Source: Scopulibacillus_A cellulosilyticus
Lineage (GTDB): Bacteria > Bacillota > Bacilli > Bacillales > Sporolactobacillaceae
Direction of reading: 5' to 3'
Length of the DNA: 64,000 nt
NCBI RefSeq assembly: GCF_042665295.1
Contig: NZ_JBHTCO010000045.1
Location: 117,968-181,967, forward strand
The first letter of the stretch is position 1; the number at the start of each line of letters is the position of its first letter. This document shows positions 16,736-25,233 of this stretch, piece by piece. The notes under the pieces are model-generated. The model made no database searches. It was not told the DNA's origin and worked only from the letters and a program-made list of their open reading frames with translations. Made by a program: the position numbers and the translations under genes.

Positions 16736-17362
16736 ATGGTTGATATTAACCCGCAAAACCAGAGCGCAAAAGAAAACTATAAATTATTAATTGGCAGCGT
16801 TTTGCCTAGACCTATAGCTTTTATCACAACGCTTGGTCAAAACAATATTGTTAACGCTGCACCTTTCAGCTTTTATAATGTTGTCTGTCCAGATCCGCCA
16901 ATGCTGGGCATCTCTTGCAGCCGGCTTGAAGGCGGAAGGATGAAAGATACTATTCGAAATGCAAAAGAAAATGGTACATTTGTCGTTCATGTTGTAGACC
17001 ACGAAAACTTAAAACAAGTTAATGAATGTTCAATTAATTATCCGCCTGATCAAAGTGAAGTGAATTATGCCGGTTTAACACTTACCAAAAGCTTCTCAGT
17101 TGATACACCATCAATTAAAGAAGCTAAAATCTCCATGGAATGTAAAGTTAAGCAAATCATTCCGCTTGGCGGTACTCAAGACACTCCAAGTAATGATTTC
17201 TTAATCGGAGAAATCGTCCATTTTAAAGTAGATGATTCAATATATTATGATGGAAAAATTGATACCGAGAAACTGCAGCCGATAGGACGTCTTGCAGGTA
17301 CTAACTATTCTTACCTTGGTGATATTGTTTCTATGTCAAGACCAACATATGGTCAAAATTAA
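16736..17362 (+). CDS. Flavin reductase-like FMN-binding split-barrel protein
   Basis: This is a 208-residue protein of the flavoredoxin/DIM6-NTAB group, with PRPIAFITTLG, NAAPFSFYNVVCPDPP and a late PIGRLAGTNYSYLGD, all typical of the family. The ATG at 16736 follows AGGGAAGG. Such proteins bind FMN and reduce flavins or act as small oxidoreductases. It stands alone between the toxin-antitoxin pair and the xylose locus; the 474-bp gap 16262-16735 before it holds no recognisable element beyond AT-rich sequence. Partner and substrate are unknown. Confidence 0.8.
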   Translation: MVDINPQNQSAKENYKLLIGSVLPRPIAFITTLGQNNIVNAAPFSFYNVVCPDPPMLGISCSRLEGGRMKDTIRNAKENGTFVVHVVDHENLKQVNECSINYPPDQSEVNYAGLTLTKSFSVDTPSIKEAKISMECKVKQIIPLGGTQDTPSNDFLIGEIVHFKVDDSIYYDGKIDTEKLQPIGRLAGTNYSYLGDIVSMSRPTYGQN

Positions 17363-17486
17363 TTTTGCTTAATTGGGGTTTCCAAATTACCTAATTACAG
17401 ATAATAGCTACCTATATCCCTATTGCCTTTTTTAAAAAAGTTGTTCAGAATCATATGTTTGAATATTAGTTTAAACCATAAATAAA

Positions 17487-17531
17487 AAGTAACCCACCCT
17501 TCTTAGGCCAATGATTTAGGGTAGGTTACTT
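17487..17531. terminator. Hairpin between convergent flavin reductase and xylB genes
   Basis: AAGTAACCCACCCT pairs with AGGGTAGGTTACTT. It lies between two convergent genes and could serve both. Confidence 0.6.
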
Positions 17532-17556
17532 CAATACTAATTAAATTTGGTCACCA

Positions 17557-17592
17557 CTATTCTGTGGTTGTAACCGGAAAGGGCGTTTGGCA
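17557..17592 (+). repeat. Perfect 36-bp repeat, copy 2
   Basis: All 36 bases match 10181-10216. Here the sequence after the repeat does not complete the terminator stem found in copy 1. Confidence 0.85.
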
Positions 17593-17690
17593 GTTGCAAC
17601 TACCAATTCAAACAAGTAACGCTATTCTACCATAACTTACTCATCAAAAGTTCATTTACTTTTTAGCAAAACCAATAAACAATGACAAAG

Positions 17691-19193
17691 TCACAAGTTT
17701 ACCCTAAAATCATCAAATAACCGATGATTAATTGACGCTGTGCTTGGATAAATCTCTTTATAAATCTTGAACAGCTTCCTGTAAGTTTCGACATTTTTGG
17801 TATCTGGGTAAACAACTTTGTCCACTTTTACAAAAGCATTTGCACAGTCTTGAACCGTTGGATACCAGTCCAGGCCAGTTGCGGCAATAATTGCGGCACC
17901 CAGACTCGGCCCTTCTTCAGTTGCTAACTTAATCACTTTTGTATTAAATATATCAGCTTGGATTTGCAACCATAAATCACTCTTGGCTCCTCCTCCAATT
18001 GAAACAATCGTGTCGATCTGTTTATTTCTCTTTTTGTATTCTTCCAATGTTTCATTTAGTGAAAACGTAATGCCCTCAAGCACCGCTCTCACGAAGTCTT
18101 TTTTGCTATGCCCTGCATCTATGCCGATAAATGAACCTCTGATTTTGGCATCGGGATGCGGTGTTCTTTCACCAACGATATACGGTGTAAACAGCAAACC
18201 TTTACTGCCGGCTTTTGATTGTTCGGCGTAGGCCATCATATCTTCGAAAGATTCATTTTCGAAGAAGGTGTTTTTCAGCCAATTTAAACTATGACCGGCA
18301 GCAAGTGTAACCCCCATTGAATAATAAGCATTTGGGACACTATGGTTAAAAAAGTGAATCGTTCCACTATAATCGACCGCTTCATCTTCAAAAGATAACA
18401 GCACACCGGAAGTACCGATGCTGGACATTGCTTTGTCTTCAGATAAAATATTTGCGCCTAACGCACCGCAAGCATTATCCGCGCCGCCGGCAAATACTTT
18501 AGTTCGGCTGGTGAGATTCATTTTTTCCGCTATATCAGGTAAGACGTATCCGGTAAAGTCCGTTGACTCGACTAGTTCCGGACATATCGAAGGATTAATA
18601 TTAAAGGCATTTAAGATTTCTTGGCTCCAGCACTTATTAGCAATGTCTAACATCAGCGTTCCCGCAGCATCTGAATATTCCATTTGAATATTGCCCGTTA
18701 ATCGGAACCTTAAATAATCCTTTGGCAAAAGGATTTTATGAATCTTTTTATAGATATCCGGTTCATTTTCTTTCACCCATAACAGCTTCGGTAAGGTAAA
18801 GCCTTCCAACGCTTTGTTACGGGTAATATCTAGTAATTGTTCACCGAGCCTATCAGTAATTTCACTGCATTGCCGGCTTGTACGTGTGTCATTCCAAAGG
18901 ATCGCCGGTCTTAGAACATTATTGTTCTCGTCTAATAGGACTAGTCCATGCATTTGTCCTGAGAAACTCAATCCCTCGATTTGCCCGGGATTAATATCAC
19001 AACGTTCTATTATTTCTTTTGTTGCCTTTATTGTTTGCGCAACCCAAACTAATGGGTCTTGTTCGCTATAACCTGGTTGCTTATTGATTAAAGGGTATTC
19101 TTTTGTGGATGACGAAACAATGGCACCATCCTTTTGGACGAGGATCACCTTTACCGAACTCGTGCCAAGATCTATCCCTAATACGTAGTTCAT
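17691..19193 (-). CDS. xylB: Xylulokinase
   Basis: This 500-residue FGGY-family kinase phosphorylates D-xylulose with ATP to xylulose 5-phosphate. It has the N-terminal phosphate loop (GIDLGTSSVKVI), the MHG motif (SGQMHGLVLLD) and the late SIGGGAKSDLWLQIQADIF signature. The start is the ATG at 19193, which has GAGGTG about 7 nt upstream; an in-frame ATG at 19217 lacks one. It follows xylA with a 43-bp gap, giving the usual xylAB operon. Confidence 0.95.
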   Translation of the reverse strand: MNYVLGIDLGTSSVKVILVQKDGAIVSSSTKEYPLINKQPGYSEQDPLVWVAQTIKATKEIIERCDINPGQIEGLSFSGQMHGLVLLDENNNVLRPAILWNDTRTSRQCSEITDRLGEQLLDITRNKALEGFTLPKLLWVKENEPDIYKKIHKILLPKDYLRFRLTGNIQMEYSDAAGTLMLDIANKCWSQEILNAFNINPSICPELVESTDFTGYVLPDIAEKMNLTSRTKVFAGGADNACGALGANILSEDKAMSSIGTSGVLLSFEDEAVDYSGTIHFFNHSVPNAYYSMGVTLAAGHSLNWLKNTFFENESFEDMMAYAEQSKAGSKGLLFTPYIVGERTPHPDAKIRGSFIGIDAGHSKKDFVRAVLEGITFSLNETLEEYKKRNKQIDTIVSIGGGAKSDLWLQIQADIFNTKVIKLATEEGPSLGAAIIAATGLDWYPTVQDCANAFVKVDKVVYPDTKNVETYRKLFKIYKEIYPSTASINHRLFDDFRVNL

Positions 19194-19236
19194 GCCATTC
19201 ACCTCAAGGTAAACCAAAATGGTTGTCAGTTTTAAA

Positions 19237-20553
19237 TTAAGACTCCATTAAGATGTAACGGTTGATGGTATGCTTAATTTTTTCAATTCTGCCTGATTTA
19301 TTTGTAATATCTTCTTTATCGATAATATAGTCTTCAAGTGTTTTGAAGTTTGCTCTTCCTTCGACAATGTCTTTGCCGATGCCTGTTTTAAAGCTGCTGT
19401 ATCTTTCATCAATGATATTTTCAAAGACTTTATCCTCAATTAATCGATTGGCAACTTTAAGACCGATGGCATAAGCATCCATGCCTGCAATATGGCTGTA
19501 GAAGAGATCGTCTGTATCGAAAGACGTACGGCGTGTTTTAGCATCAAAATTCAATCCGCCGGAGCCAAGCCCGCCGTTTTTCAACACCTCGTACATTGTC
19601 AGTGTTGTGGCATATAGATTTGTAGGGAATTCATCTGTATCCCAGCCAAGCAAGAGATTGCCTTGGTTGGCATCAAGCGAACCTAAGAAGCCGTTTGTCC
19701 GGGCAACACGAATTTCATGTTCAAATGTATGGCCGGCAAGTGTCGCGTGATTAGCTTCGAGATTTAATTTAAAGTAAGGATCTAGTCCATAGGTTTTAAG
19801 GAACGCAATCGTCGTTGCCGCATCAAAATCATATTGATGTGTCGTCGGTTCTTTCGGTTTCGGCTCAATTAAAAATTGGCCGGTAAAGCCGATTTCCTTC
19901 GCGTAATCGACAGCCATATGGAAGAATCGAGCCAAATTATCTTGCTCTAATTTAAGATCTGTATTTAACAGCGATTCATAACCTTCACGTCCACCCCAGA
20001 AGACGTAATTTTCTGCGCCTAATTCAACAGCAGTTTCCAATCCTTTTTTCACTTGAGCAGCTGCATAAGCGTAGACATCCGCATTGGATGTTGATGCCGC
20101 ACCGTGAACGAAACGAGGGTTTGTGAACATATTCGCTGTATTCCACAAAAGTTTCACATTGCTTGTCTTCATATAATCTTTGAACATACTGATAATGACA
20201 TCTAAGTTTTTATTCGTTTCACGCAACGTTGATCCTTCAGGGGCTACATCGCGGTCATGGAAGCAGAAGTACGGATTTCCCAACTTCTCGAAAAATTCAA
20301 AGGCTGCTTCCACGCGGGCTTTTGCTAAATCCATACCATGGTATTTGTCCCAAGGACGGAGCATAGTTCCGGTTCCGAATGGATCGCTGCCATCATAAGT
20401 AAACGTATGCCAATAAGCGACGGAAAAACGCAAATGATCCTCCATTGTTTTTCCGGCAATTTTTTCATTAGGATTATAATAATTAAAAGCGAGGTCACTA
20501 TTTAACTTTTTACCTTCAAACTTGATTTTCTCAACATTTGGAAAGACACTCAT
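19237..20553 (-). CDS. xylA: Xylose isomerase
   Basis: This 438-residue class II xylose isomerase converts D-xylose to D-xylulose using two divalent metals. The catalytic His (CFHDRDVAPEG), the metal ligands in LIEPKPKEPTTHQYDFD and NLEANHATLAGHTFEHE, and LDANQGNLLLGWDTDEFPT are all present. It is the first gene of the xylAB operon, behind a promoter with a cre site and a XylR operator. Confidence 0.97.
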   Translation of the reverse strand: MSVFPNVEKIKFEGKKLNSDLAFNYYNPNEKIAGKTMEDHLRFSVAYWHTFTYDGSDPFGTGTMLRPWDKYHGMDLAKARVEAAFEFFEKLGNPYFCFHDRDVAPEGSTLRETNKNLDVIISMFKDYMKTSNVKLLWNTANMFTNPRFVHGAASTSNADVYAYAAAQVKKGLETAVELGAENYVFWGGREGYESLLNTDLKLEQDNLARFFHMAVDYAKEIGFTGQFLIEPKPKEPTTHQYDFDAATTIAFLKTYGLDPYFKLNLEANHATLAGHTFEHEIRVARTNGFLGSLDANQGNLLLGWDTDEFPTNLYATTLTMYEVLKNGGLGSGGLNFDAKTRRTSFDTDDLFYSHIAGMDAYAIGLKVANRLIEDKVFENIIDERYSSFKTGIGKDIVEGRANFKTLEDYIIDKEDITNKSGRIEKIKHTINRYILMES

Positions 20554-20569
20554 TTTAACGTCACCTTTC

Positions 20570-20583
20570 TGTAAACGGTATCA
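20570..20583. promoter_or_regulatory. cre (CcpA) site upstream of xylA
   Basis: TGTAAACGGTATCA fits the cre consensus TGWNANCGNTNWCA at every fixed position. It lies between the XylR operator and the xylA start, so glucose repression of xylAB is expected. Confidence 0.75.
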
Positions 20584-20603
20584 ATTCAATTTAAATAAAA
20601 ACA

Positions 20604-20623
20604 TAGTTTATTGGGTAAACTAA
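20604..20623. promoter_or_regulatory. XylR operator of xylAB
   Basis: TAGTTTATTGGGTAAACTAA is a palindrome matching the known XylR half-site TTAGTTT. It falls just downstream of the xylA -10 box. A second near-identical operator is at 23389-23409. Confidence 0.8.
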
Positions 20624-20633
20624 GTTCACAATC

Positions 20634-20662
20634 ATCATAACACTACTTTTTTATAAAAACAA
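20634..20662 (-). promoter_or_regulatory. xylA promoter
   Basis: TTGTTT (20657-20662) and TATGAT (20634-20639) are separated by 17 nt on the minus strand, with the XylR operator starting about 10 nt further on. Confidence 0.65.
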
Positions 20663-20669
20663 GTTCTAT

Positions 20670-20698
20670 TAGACATCTCATCTAAAGTCACTTAGAAT
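20670..20698 (+). promoter_or_regulatory. xylR promoter
   Basis: TAGACA (20670-20675) and TAGAAT (20693-20698) have a 17-nt spacer on the plus strand, 44 bp before the xylR start. Confidence 0.5.
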
Positions 20699-20741
20699 AA
20701 AAAAGAGCTTCGTTTAACCATGAAATCAAGGAGTTTTAATT

Positions 20742-21890
20742 GTGTCTCTTATTGATATGTCTAAAATAAAAAAAAATAATCGCAACATTGTCTTAGAAAA
20801 TATTATTCATCAGGCACCTATATCCAGAGCCAAAATCGCCCAGCTTTCATCATTAAATAAGGCAACCATTTCCTCTCAAACGAGCGATTTATTAAAAGAT
20901 CAGCTCATTTTTGAAATAGGTGAAGGGCAATCGAGCGGCGGCCGTAAACCTGTCATGCTTGTCTTTAATAATAAAGCAGGTTTTACAGTAGGCATCGATT
21001 TAGGAATTGATTACATCTTAACCATTGTTTCTGACTTAGAAGGAAATATAGAATTTGAAGACTTCGATAAAATTGGCAATATCACGTATGAGGAAACGAA
21101 ACAAATTGTCATTGATAAAATACATCTGGCCATCAAAAACACTCCTGATTCGCCGCATGGCCTCATCGGTATCGGCATCGGAATACATGGGTTCATAAAT
21201 AACGATCAATTAATCTCATTTACACCAAACTCAAATTGGAAAAACGTTGATTTAAAAGCGGATTTAGAAAAGGTCTTCGACATCCCTATTACCATTGAAA
21301 ACGAGGCTAATGCCGGCGCATATGGGGAAATTCATTTTGGCGGACTCACCTCGGACATCAATACACTTTATATCAGCATTAAGACAGGTATCGGGGCAGG
21401 AATTATTATTAATGGCCAATTGTATAAAGGTTTGGACGGGTTTTCAGGAGAAATCGGTCATACCACCATCAATTTTAATGGCCCGAAATGTCACTGCGGC
21501 AACAAGGGCTGCTGGGAAATTTACGCTTCAGAAAGAGCCTATTTAAATCATCTCTCTGACTTAAAAGGCAAAGATATTCATATTAACGTGGCCATTGATT
21601 TAATCAAGGATAACGATAAGCAAGCGCTTGCCTGCCTGAACGATTTCGCCAGTTTTATCGGCTTCGGACTATCCAATACCATCAATACCTTTAATACCGA
21701 TTCAATCATGATCAGCAGTTCGCTCGTTAACAGTCATCCGCTCGTGATGAACACGATAATTGAAACCATCAAAAATCGAAAATTCGACAGCGTCAAGCAA
21801 AATACGAAAATCATGACGTCAACATTAGGAAAATACGCCACAGCCTTAGGCGTCTCCGCATTCATTGTCAATAAATTTTTATTTGACTGA
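20742..21890 (+). CDS. xylR: Xylose operon repressor, ROK family
   Basis: This 382-residue ROK-family repressor has an N-terminal winged helix (ISRAKIAQLSSLNKATISSQ) and a sugar-kinase-like domain with GIDLG and the zinc-binding cysteine set CHCGNKGCWE. It starts with GTG at 20742 after AAGGAG. Divergent placement from xylA, plus XylR-type operators at xylA and the symporter gene, support the name. D-xylose should relieve repression. Confidence 0.93.
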   Translation: MSLIDMSKIKKNNRNIVLENIIHQAPISRAKIAQLSSLNKATISSQTSDLLKDQLIFEIGEGQSSGGRKPVMLVFNNKAGFTVGIDLGIDYILTIVSDLEGNIEFEDFDKIGNITYEETKQIVIDKIHLAIKNTPDSPHGLIGIGIGIHGFINNDQLISFTPNSNWKNVDLKADLEKVFDIPITIENEANAGAYGEIHFGGLTSDINTLYISIKTGIGAGIIINGQLYKGLDGFSGEIGHTTINFNGPKCHCGNKGCWEIYASERAYLNHLSDLKGKDIHINVAIDLIKDNDKQALACLNDFASFIGFGLSNTINTFNTDSIMISSSLVNSHPLVMNTIIETIKNRKFDSVKQNTKIMTSTLGKYATALGVSAFIVNKFLFD

Positions 21891-21902
21891 TGCTGGAAAG
21901 AT

Positions 21903-21930
21903 AAAAAAGCAGCAATGAAGCTGCTTTTTT
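21903..21930 (+). terminator. xylR terminator
   Basis: AAAAAAGCAGC and GCTGCTTTTTT form a short strong stem ending in a T-run 13 bp after the stop codon. Confidence 0.8.
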
Positions 21931-22054
21931 ACATTTTGTCATTGACTTGCATCGTTTATTTGAAAATTGAAAAGGTGATGAAATCATCCCGTTTTATTTA
22001 TTTCTAAATTAAAGAAGTCACCCTAAACTGAGGTGATCCCCATTTATTTTGATT

Positions 22055-22243
22055 TCGATCTTAAATTAAAAAAGTTGCTCTTAATTCTCGATTTTCGCAC
22101 ATAAATCTTTAAAATACGCTCTTAAACTTTAAAACATCGCTCACAAACTCCAGACTTTCGCTCATAAAGTCTAAAAATCGCCCTCAAATCAGCTTTCGCT
22201 CAAAAATTTTAATAATCGCTCATTTAATTATCGGATTCACTCA
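22055..22243 (-). repeat. Degenerate ~21-nt tandem repeat array (copy 2)
   Basis: About nine or ten units of 18-22 nt follow the stop codon of the aldose epimerase gene on the minus strand. The unit reads roughly TTTAAGAGCGAAATTTTAAAG with GAGCGA the conserved core. It is the same family as the array at 2950-3090. Confidence 0.7.
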
Positions 22244-23251
22244 TCAACCTTTAGTCATATAAAGCCGTGATTCAGCGGACCACGTCTCCCCTGCCTTTAA
22301 TTCAATCAGACCTGTTTCATCCGTTGGCCAAGGGATATTAGGGCTGTTCACCATGCTTGTTTGTGGTTCAGGACAGAAAAAGCCGCTTTTTGCATCTTTA
22401 TTGTAGAGCATCCAAAAGTGATATTGCTCTCCTGTATGATAGACAAGCGAAACCTTTTCATTGTTATCTGTCAAAATCATTCGATTTTCCTCATTGCCTG
22501 CTGCTGCATAATGATGGTCAAGAGGCTTAAAATAAGGCGAAGCTCCTTCATTCGCTAATTTCTTCTCATATTCATCTAAAGGCAATTTCTGACCGGTTGG
22601 CAAAGACCGGTCATTCAGCTCTATCCGGTCTTGAATTGACAAATGAAGCGTATAATCTTCCGGTTTGCTGGTCCTGGCAAAAGGCGCATTAATTGATGTA
22701 TGGAAACCAAGCATCAAAGGCATCGCATTTGGCCCCTCATTATTAATGGTTACATTTTGGCTCAACCCTTGCGAAGAAAGTGTATAGCGCAAAATGAATC
22801 TAAATTGATGAGGAAAGTATCGGTAAACTTCTGTCTGTTCATCAATCTTTTGCGTAAGTTCGAGATAGCAGCCGTTTTCAGTTTGTCCTTGTCCCGATAC
22901 ATCCCAAGGTCTATCATAGAAAAAGCCATGCAAATGATTGTTCTTAGACTTTTCATTGATTGGAAATTTGTAGACATGGCCTTGGAATTTAAATGTGCCA
23001 TCTTCATAACGATTTGGCGGGAACAACACAGGAATCCCGTACAAACATGGATTTTGCTTAAAATCTTCCATATCTTCAGGCTCCCGGATAAAACGATAGC
23101 CTTTTTCTACATGACGAAAGGCAACAAGATTTCCGCCAAATTCGGGAATAACAACCGCTTGATATGGAGAAAAATTCAATTCATAAGCTCGCCGCCCATT
23201 AAATGTTATTGGGTTAATGCCGTTACCTTGTTTGTTCTCTTCTATTGCCAT
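22244..23251 (-). CDS. Aldose 1-epimerase family protein
   Basis: This is a 335-residue GalM-like beta-sandwich mutarotase. HLHGFFYDRPWDV carries the conserved active-site His and LGFHTSINAPF fits the second His region. It probably interconverts the anomers of xylose or another aldose entering through the symporter encoded divergently at 23508. Its 256-bp upstream gap is shared with that gene and holds a XylR operator, which could serve both. Confidence 0.85.
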   Translation of the reverse strand: MAIEENKQGNGINPITFNGRRAYELNFSPYQAVVIPEFGGNLVAFRHVEKGYRFIREPEDMEDFKQNPCLYGIPVLFPPNRYEDGTFKFQGHVYKFPINEKSKNNHLHGFFYDRPWDVSGQGQTENGCYLELTQKIDEQTEVYRYFPHQFRFILRYTLSSQGLSQNVTINNEGPNAMPLMLGFHTSINAPFARTSKPEDYTLHLSIQDRIELNDRSLPTGQKLPLDEYEKKLANEGASPYFKPLDHHYAAAGNEENRMILTDNNEKVSLVYHTGEQYHFWMLYNKDAKSGFFCPEPQTSMVNSPNIPWPTDETGLIELKAGETWSAESRLYMTKG

Positions 23252-23349
23252 ATAACATCACCGTCCCTAATCTAAGTTTACCAGTTCAACGAAGAAATAT
23301 TTTACTTATCTATCACCATTTTAGATTAACCATTAAAAAAAATAAATTC

Positions 23350-23378
23350 TTGTGTCATTTTTAGCAATATGCTAATAT
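23350..23378 (+). promoter_or_regulatory. Promoter of the sugar symporter gene
   Basis: TTGTGT (23350-23355) and TAATAT (23373-23378) are 17 nt apart, with the XylR operator starting 10 nt downstream, as at xylA. Confidence 0.6.
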
Positions 23379-23388
23379 ATGTTTAAAC

Positions 23389-23409
23389 TTAATTTATCCA
23401 ATAAACTAA
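23389..23409. promoter_or_regulatory. XylR operator of the sugar symporter gene
   Basis: TTAATTTATCCAATAAACTAA shares the arms and spacing of the operator at 20604-20623, so the symporter belongs to the xylose regulon. A degenerate cre-like TGAATGCGTTTCCA lies 45 bp further on. Confidence 0.75.
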
Positions 23410-23507
23410 GTGAGGGGATAAAACAATTTTAAGAAAAAATTCTTCATAAATATGAATGCGTTTCCAAAACTGTCTTTCATTCTTTCCTACACGAGGAGTG
23501 TTAAACA

Positions 23508-24857
23508 ATGAAATTTAAGATTAATAATGGATTTATTTATTTCTTTGGAGCGTTGGGCGGATTATTATTCGGTTATGATACCGGAGTCATTTCCGGTGCC
23601 ATATTATTTATTAAAAAAGACCTGCATCTTACCTCATGGACCGAGGGGATCGTTGTCAGTTCTATACTATTCGGCTGCATGATCGGGGCAGCTTTCAGCG
23701 GTGCTTTATCAGACCGATGGGGACGCCGAAAAGTTGTTATTTTGGCCGCAGCGGTATTTTGCATCGGGGCACTTGGCACAGCGTTAGCGCCAAATACAGG
23801 TGTATTAATCGCTTTTAGGATTATTCTTGGCATCGCAGTTGGAAGCGCCTCCACGCTTGTCCCAATGTATCTTTCAGAAATGGCGCCTGCCTCTATCCGC
23901 GGCGCGCTGTCAAGTCTCAACCAATTAATGATCATGACTGGTATTTTACTAGCTTATGTTGTCAATTATATATTCAGTGCTTCAGAAGGCTGGCGCTGGA
24001 TGCTCGGACTTGCCCTTATCCCTGCATTACTGCTGCTAATAGGTATGATCTTCCTTCCGGAAAGTCCGCGCTGGCTATTAAAACAAGGCAAAGATGATCA
24101 AGCGCGTTCCATTTTGAATAATATGAGAAAAGGTGCCGGCGTTGAAGCTGAAATAAAGGAAATCAAACTGGCAAATGAACAAGCAAACGGCGGTTTGAAA
24201 AACCTCAAAGAAAAATGGGTACGTCCTGCTTTAATCGTTGGGATTGGCCTGGCTGTTTTCCAGCAAATCATTGGTTGTAACACAGTGCTTTACTATGCGC
24301 CGACAACATTTACAAACGTAGGTCTTGGTGCATCGGCAGCGATCTTAGGAACGGTCGGCATCGGCATTGTCAATGTCATCGTAACCGCTATTGCCGTTGC
24401 TATCATTGACAAAGTCGGCAGAAAGCCTTTGCTTCTTATTGGCAATGCAGGCATGTCGATTGCGTTATTTGCATTGGTATTTGTAAGCAAATTAATGGGA
24501 GCAGCTGGTGCTTCAGGATGGGTCACTGTAATTTGTTTGGCTGTCTACATCTTATTCTTCTCCCTTACCTGGGGCCCCGTTGTATGGGTGATGATGTCAG
24601 AAATATTCCCGCTCAGCATCCGCGGCGCCGGCATGGGAATCGGAAGCGTGGCAAATTGGCTTGCCAATTTAGTCGTTTCATTAACTTATCCTAAACTCAT
24701 CGAGCTGTTCGGCATTAATACGATGTTCCTGGTCTACGGCATCATGGGAATTCTAGCCTTCATCTTTGTCAGTGCCAAAGTATCTGAAACAAAAGGAAAA
24801 AGCCTTGAACAAATTGAACTGGAATTGAAGGACAAGCCTATTAGAAAACTAGGTTAA
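23508..24857 (+). CDS. MFS sugar:proton symporter (xylose regulon)
   Basis: This is a 449-residue, 12-helix sugar-porter-family protein. Diagnostic motifs are GGLLFGYDTGVISG, DRWGRR, PESPRWLL, QQIIGCNTVLYYAP and SETKGKSLEQIE. It is an intact relative of the frameshifted transporter at 10511-11862. The XylR operator in its promoter indicates D-xylose uptake (XylE/XylT role), although members also take arabinose or inositol. Confidence 0.9.
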   Translation: MKFKINNGFIYFFGALGGLLFGYDTGVISGAILFIKKDLHLTSWTEGIVVSSILFGCMIGAAFSGALSDRWGRRKVVILAAAVFCIGALGTALAPNTGVLIAFRIILGIAVGSASTLVPMYLSEMAPASIRGALSSLNQLMIMTGILLAYVVNYIFSASEGWRWMLGLALIPALLLLIGMIFLPESPRWLLKQGKDDQARSILNNMRKGAGVEAEIKEIKLANEQANGGLKNLKEKWVRPALIVGIGLAVFQQIIGCNTVLYYAPTTFTNVGLGASAAILGTVGIGIVNVIVTAIAVAIIDKVGRKPLLLIGNAGMSIALFALVFVSKLMGAAGASGWVTVICLAVYILFFSLTWGPVVWVMMSEIFPLSIRGAGMGIGSVANWLANLVVSLTYPKLIELFGINTMFLVYGIMGILAFIFVSAKVSETKGKSLEQIELELKDKPIRKLG

Positions 24858-24964
24858 AAGATGCGTTACAGTTTTTGAGCAGGTATGATTCTTGAAAGCG
24901 TTTCGATAATAAAAATTAGAAAACCCTTTTAAAGCTAACATCCATCACAAATTTTATTTATCTA

Positions 24965-25025
24965 CCTTTATGATAAGGGATTGGCATCAATTAAGGTGCT
25001 CCCTTTAATCATAAAGGTTTTTTTG
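24965..25025 (+). terminator. Terminator of the sugar symporter gene
   Basis: Arms CCTTTATGATAAGGGA and TCCCTTTAATCATAAAGG form a long stem followed by seven T's. Confidence 0.75.
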
Positions 25026-25233
25026 TTTTATTATAAAAAAGTTGCTGCATCCCTTCCTTTTGATTACAATCATTTAAATATACTACTAATAAAAGTCAGC
25101 TTATACAGCTAAAATAGTGCGCGTACATTATCGTAAACCTTTTACAGGGACGTTCCTGCAATAATTGGCTATAGCCTGGCCTAAAACCCTATTTGTATAA
25201 TTAAATTGACGCCGCTGGTATACCAAAAAGGAA

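Noticed and set aside
22698..23275. 191-residue plus-strand ORF over the aldose epimerase gene
   Set aside because: It is the antisense shadow of a gene with clear family motifs.
24889..24904. cre-like TTGAAAGCGTTTCGAT between the symporter and the PTS regulator
   Set aside because: It has mismatches at two fixed positions and is over 300 bp from the regulator start; too weak to call.
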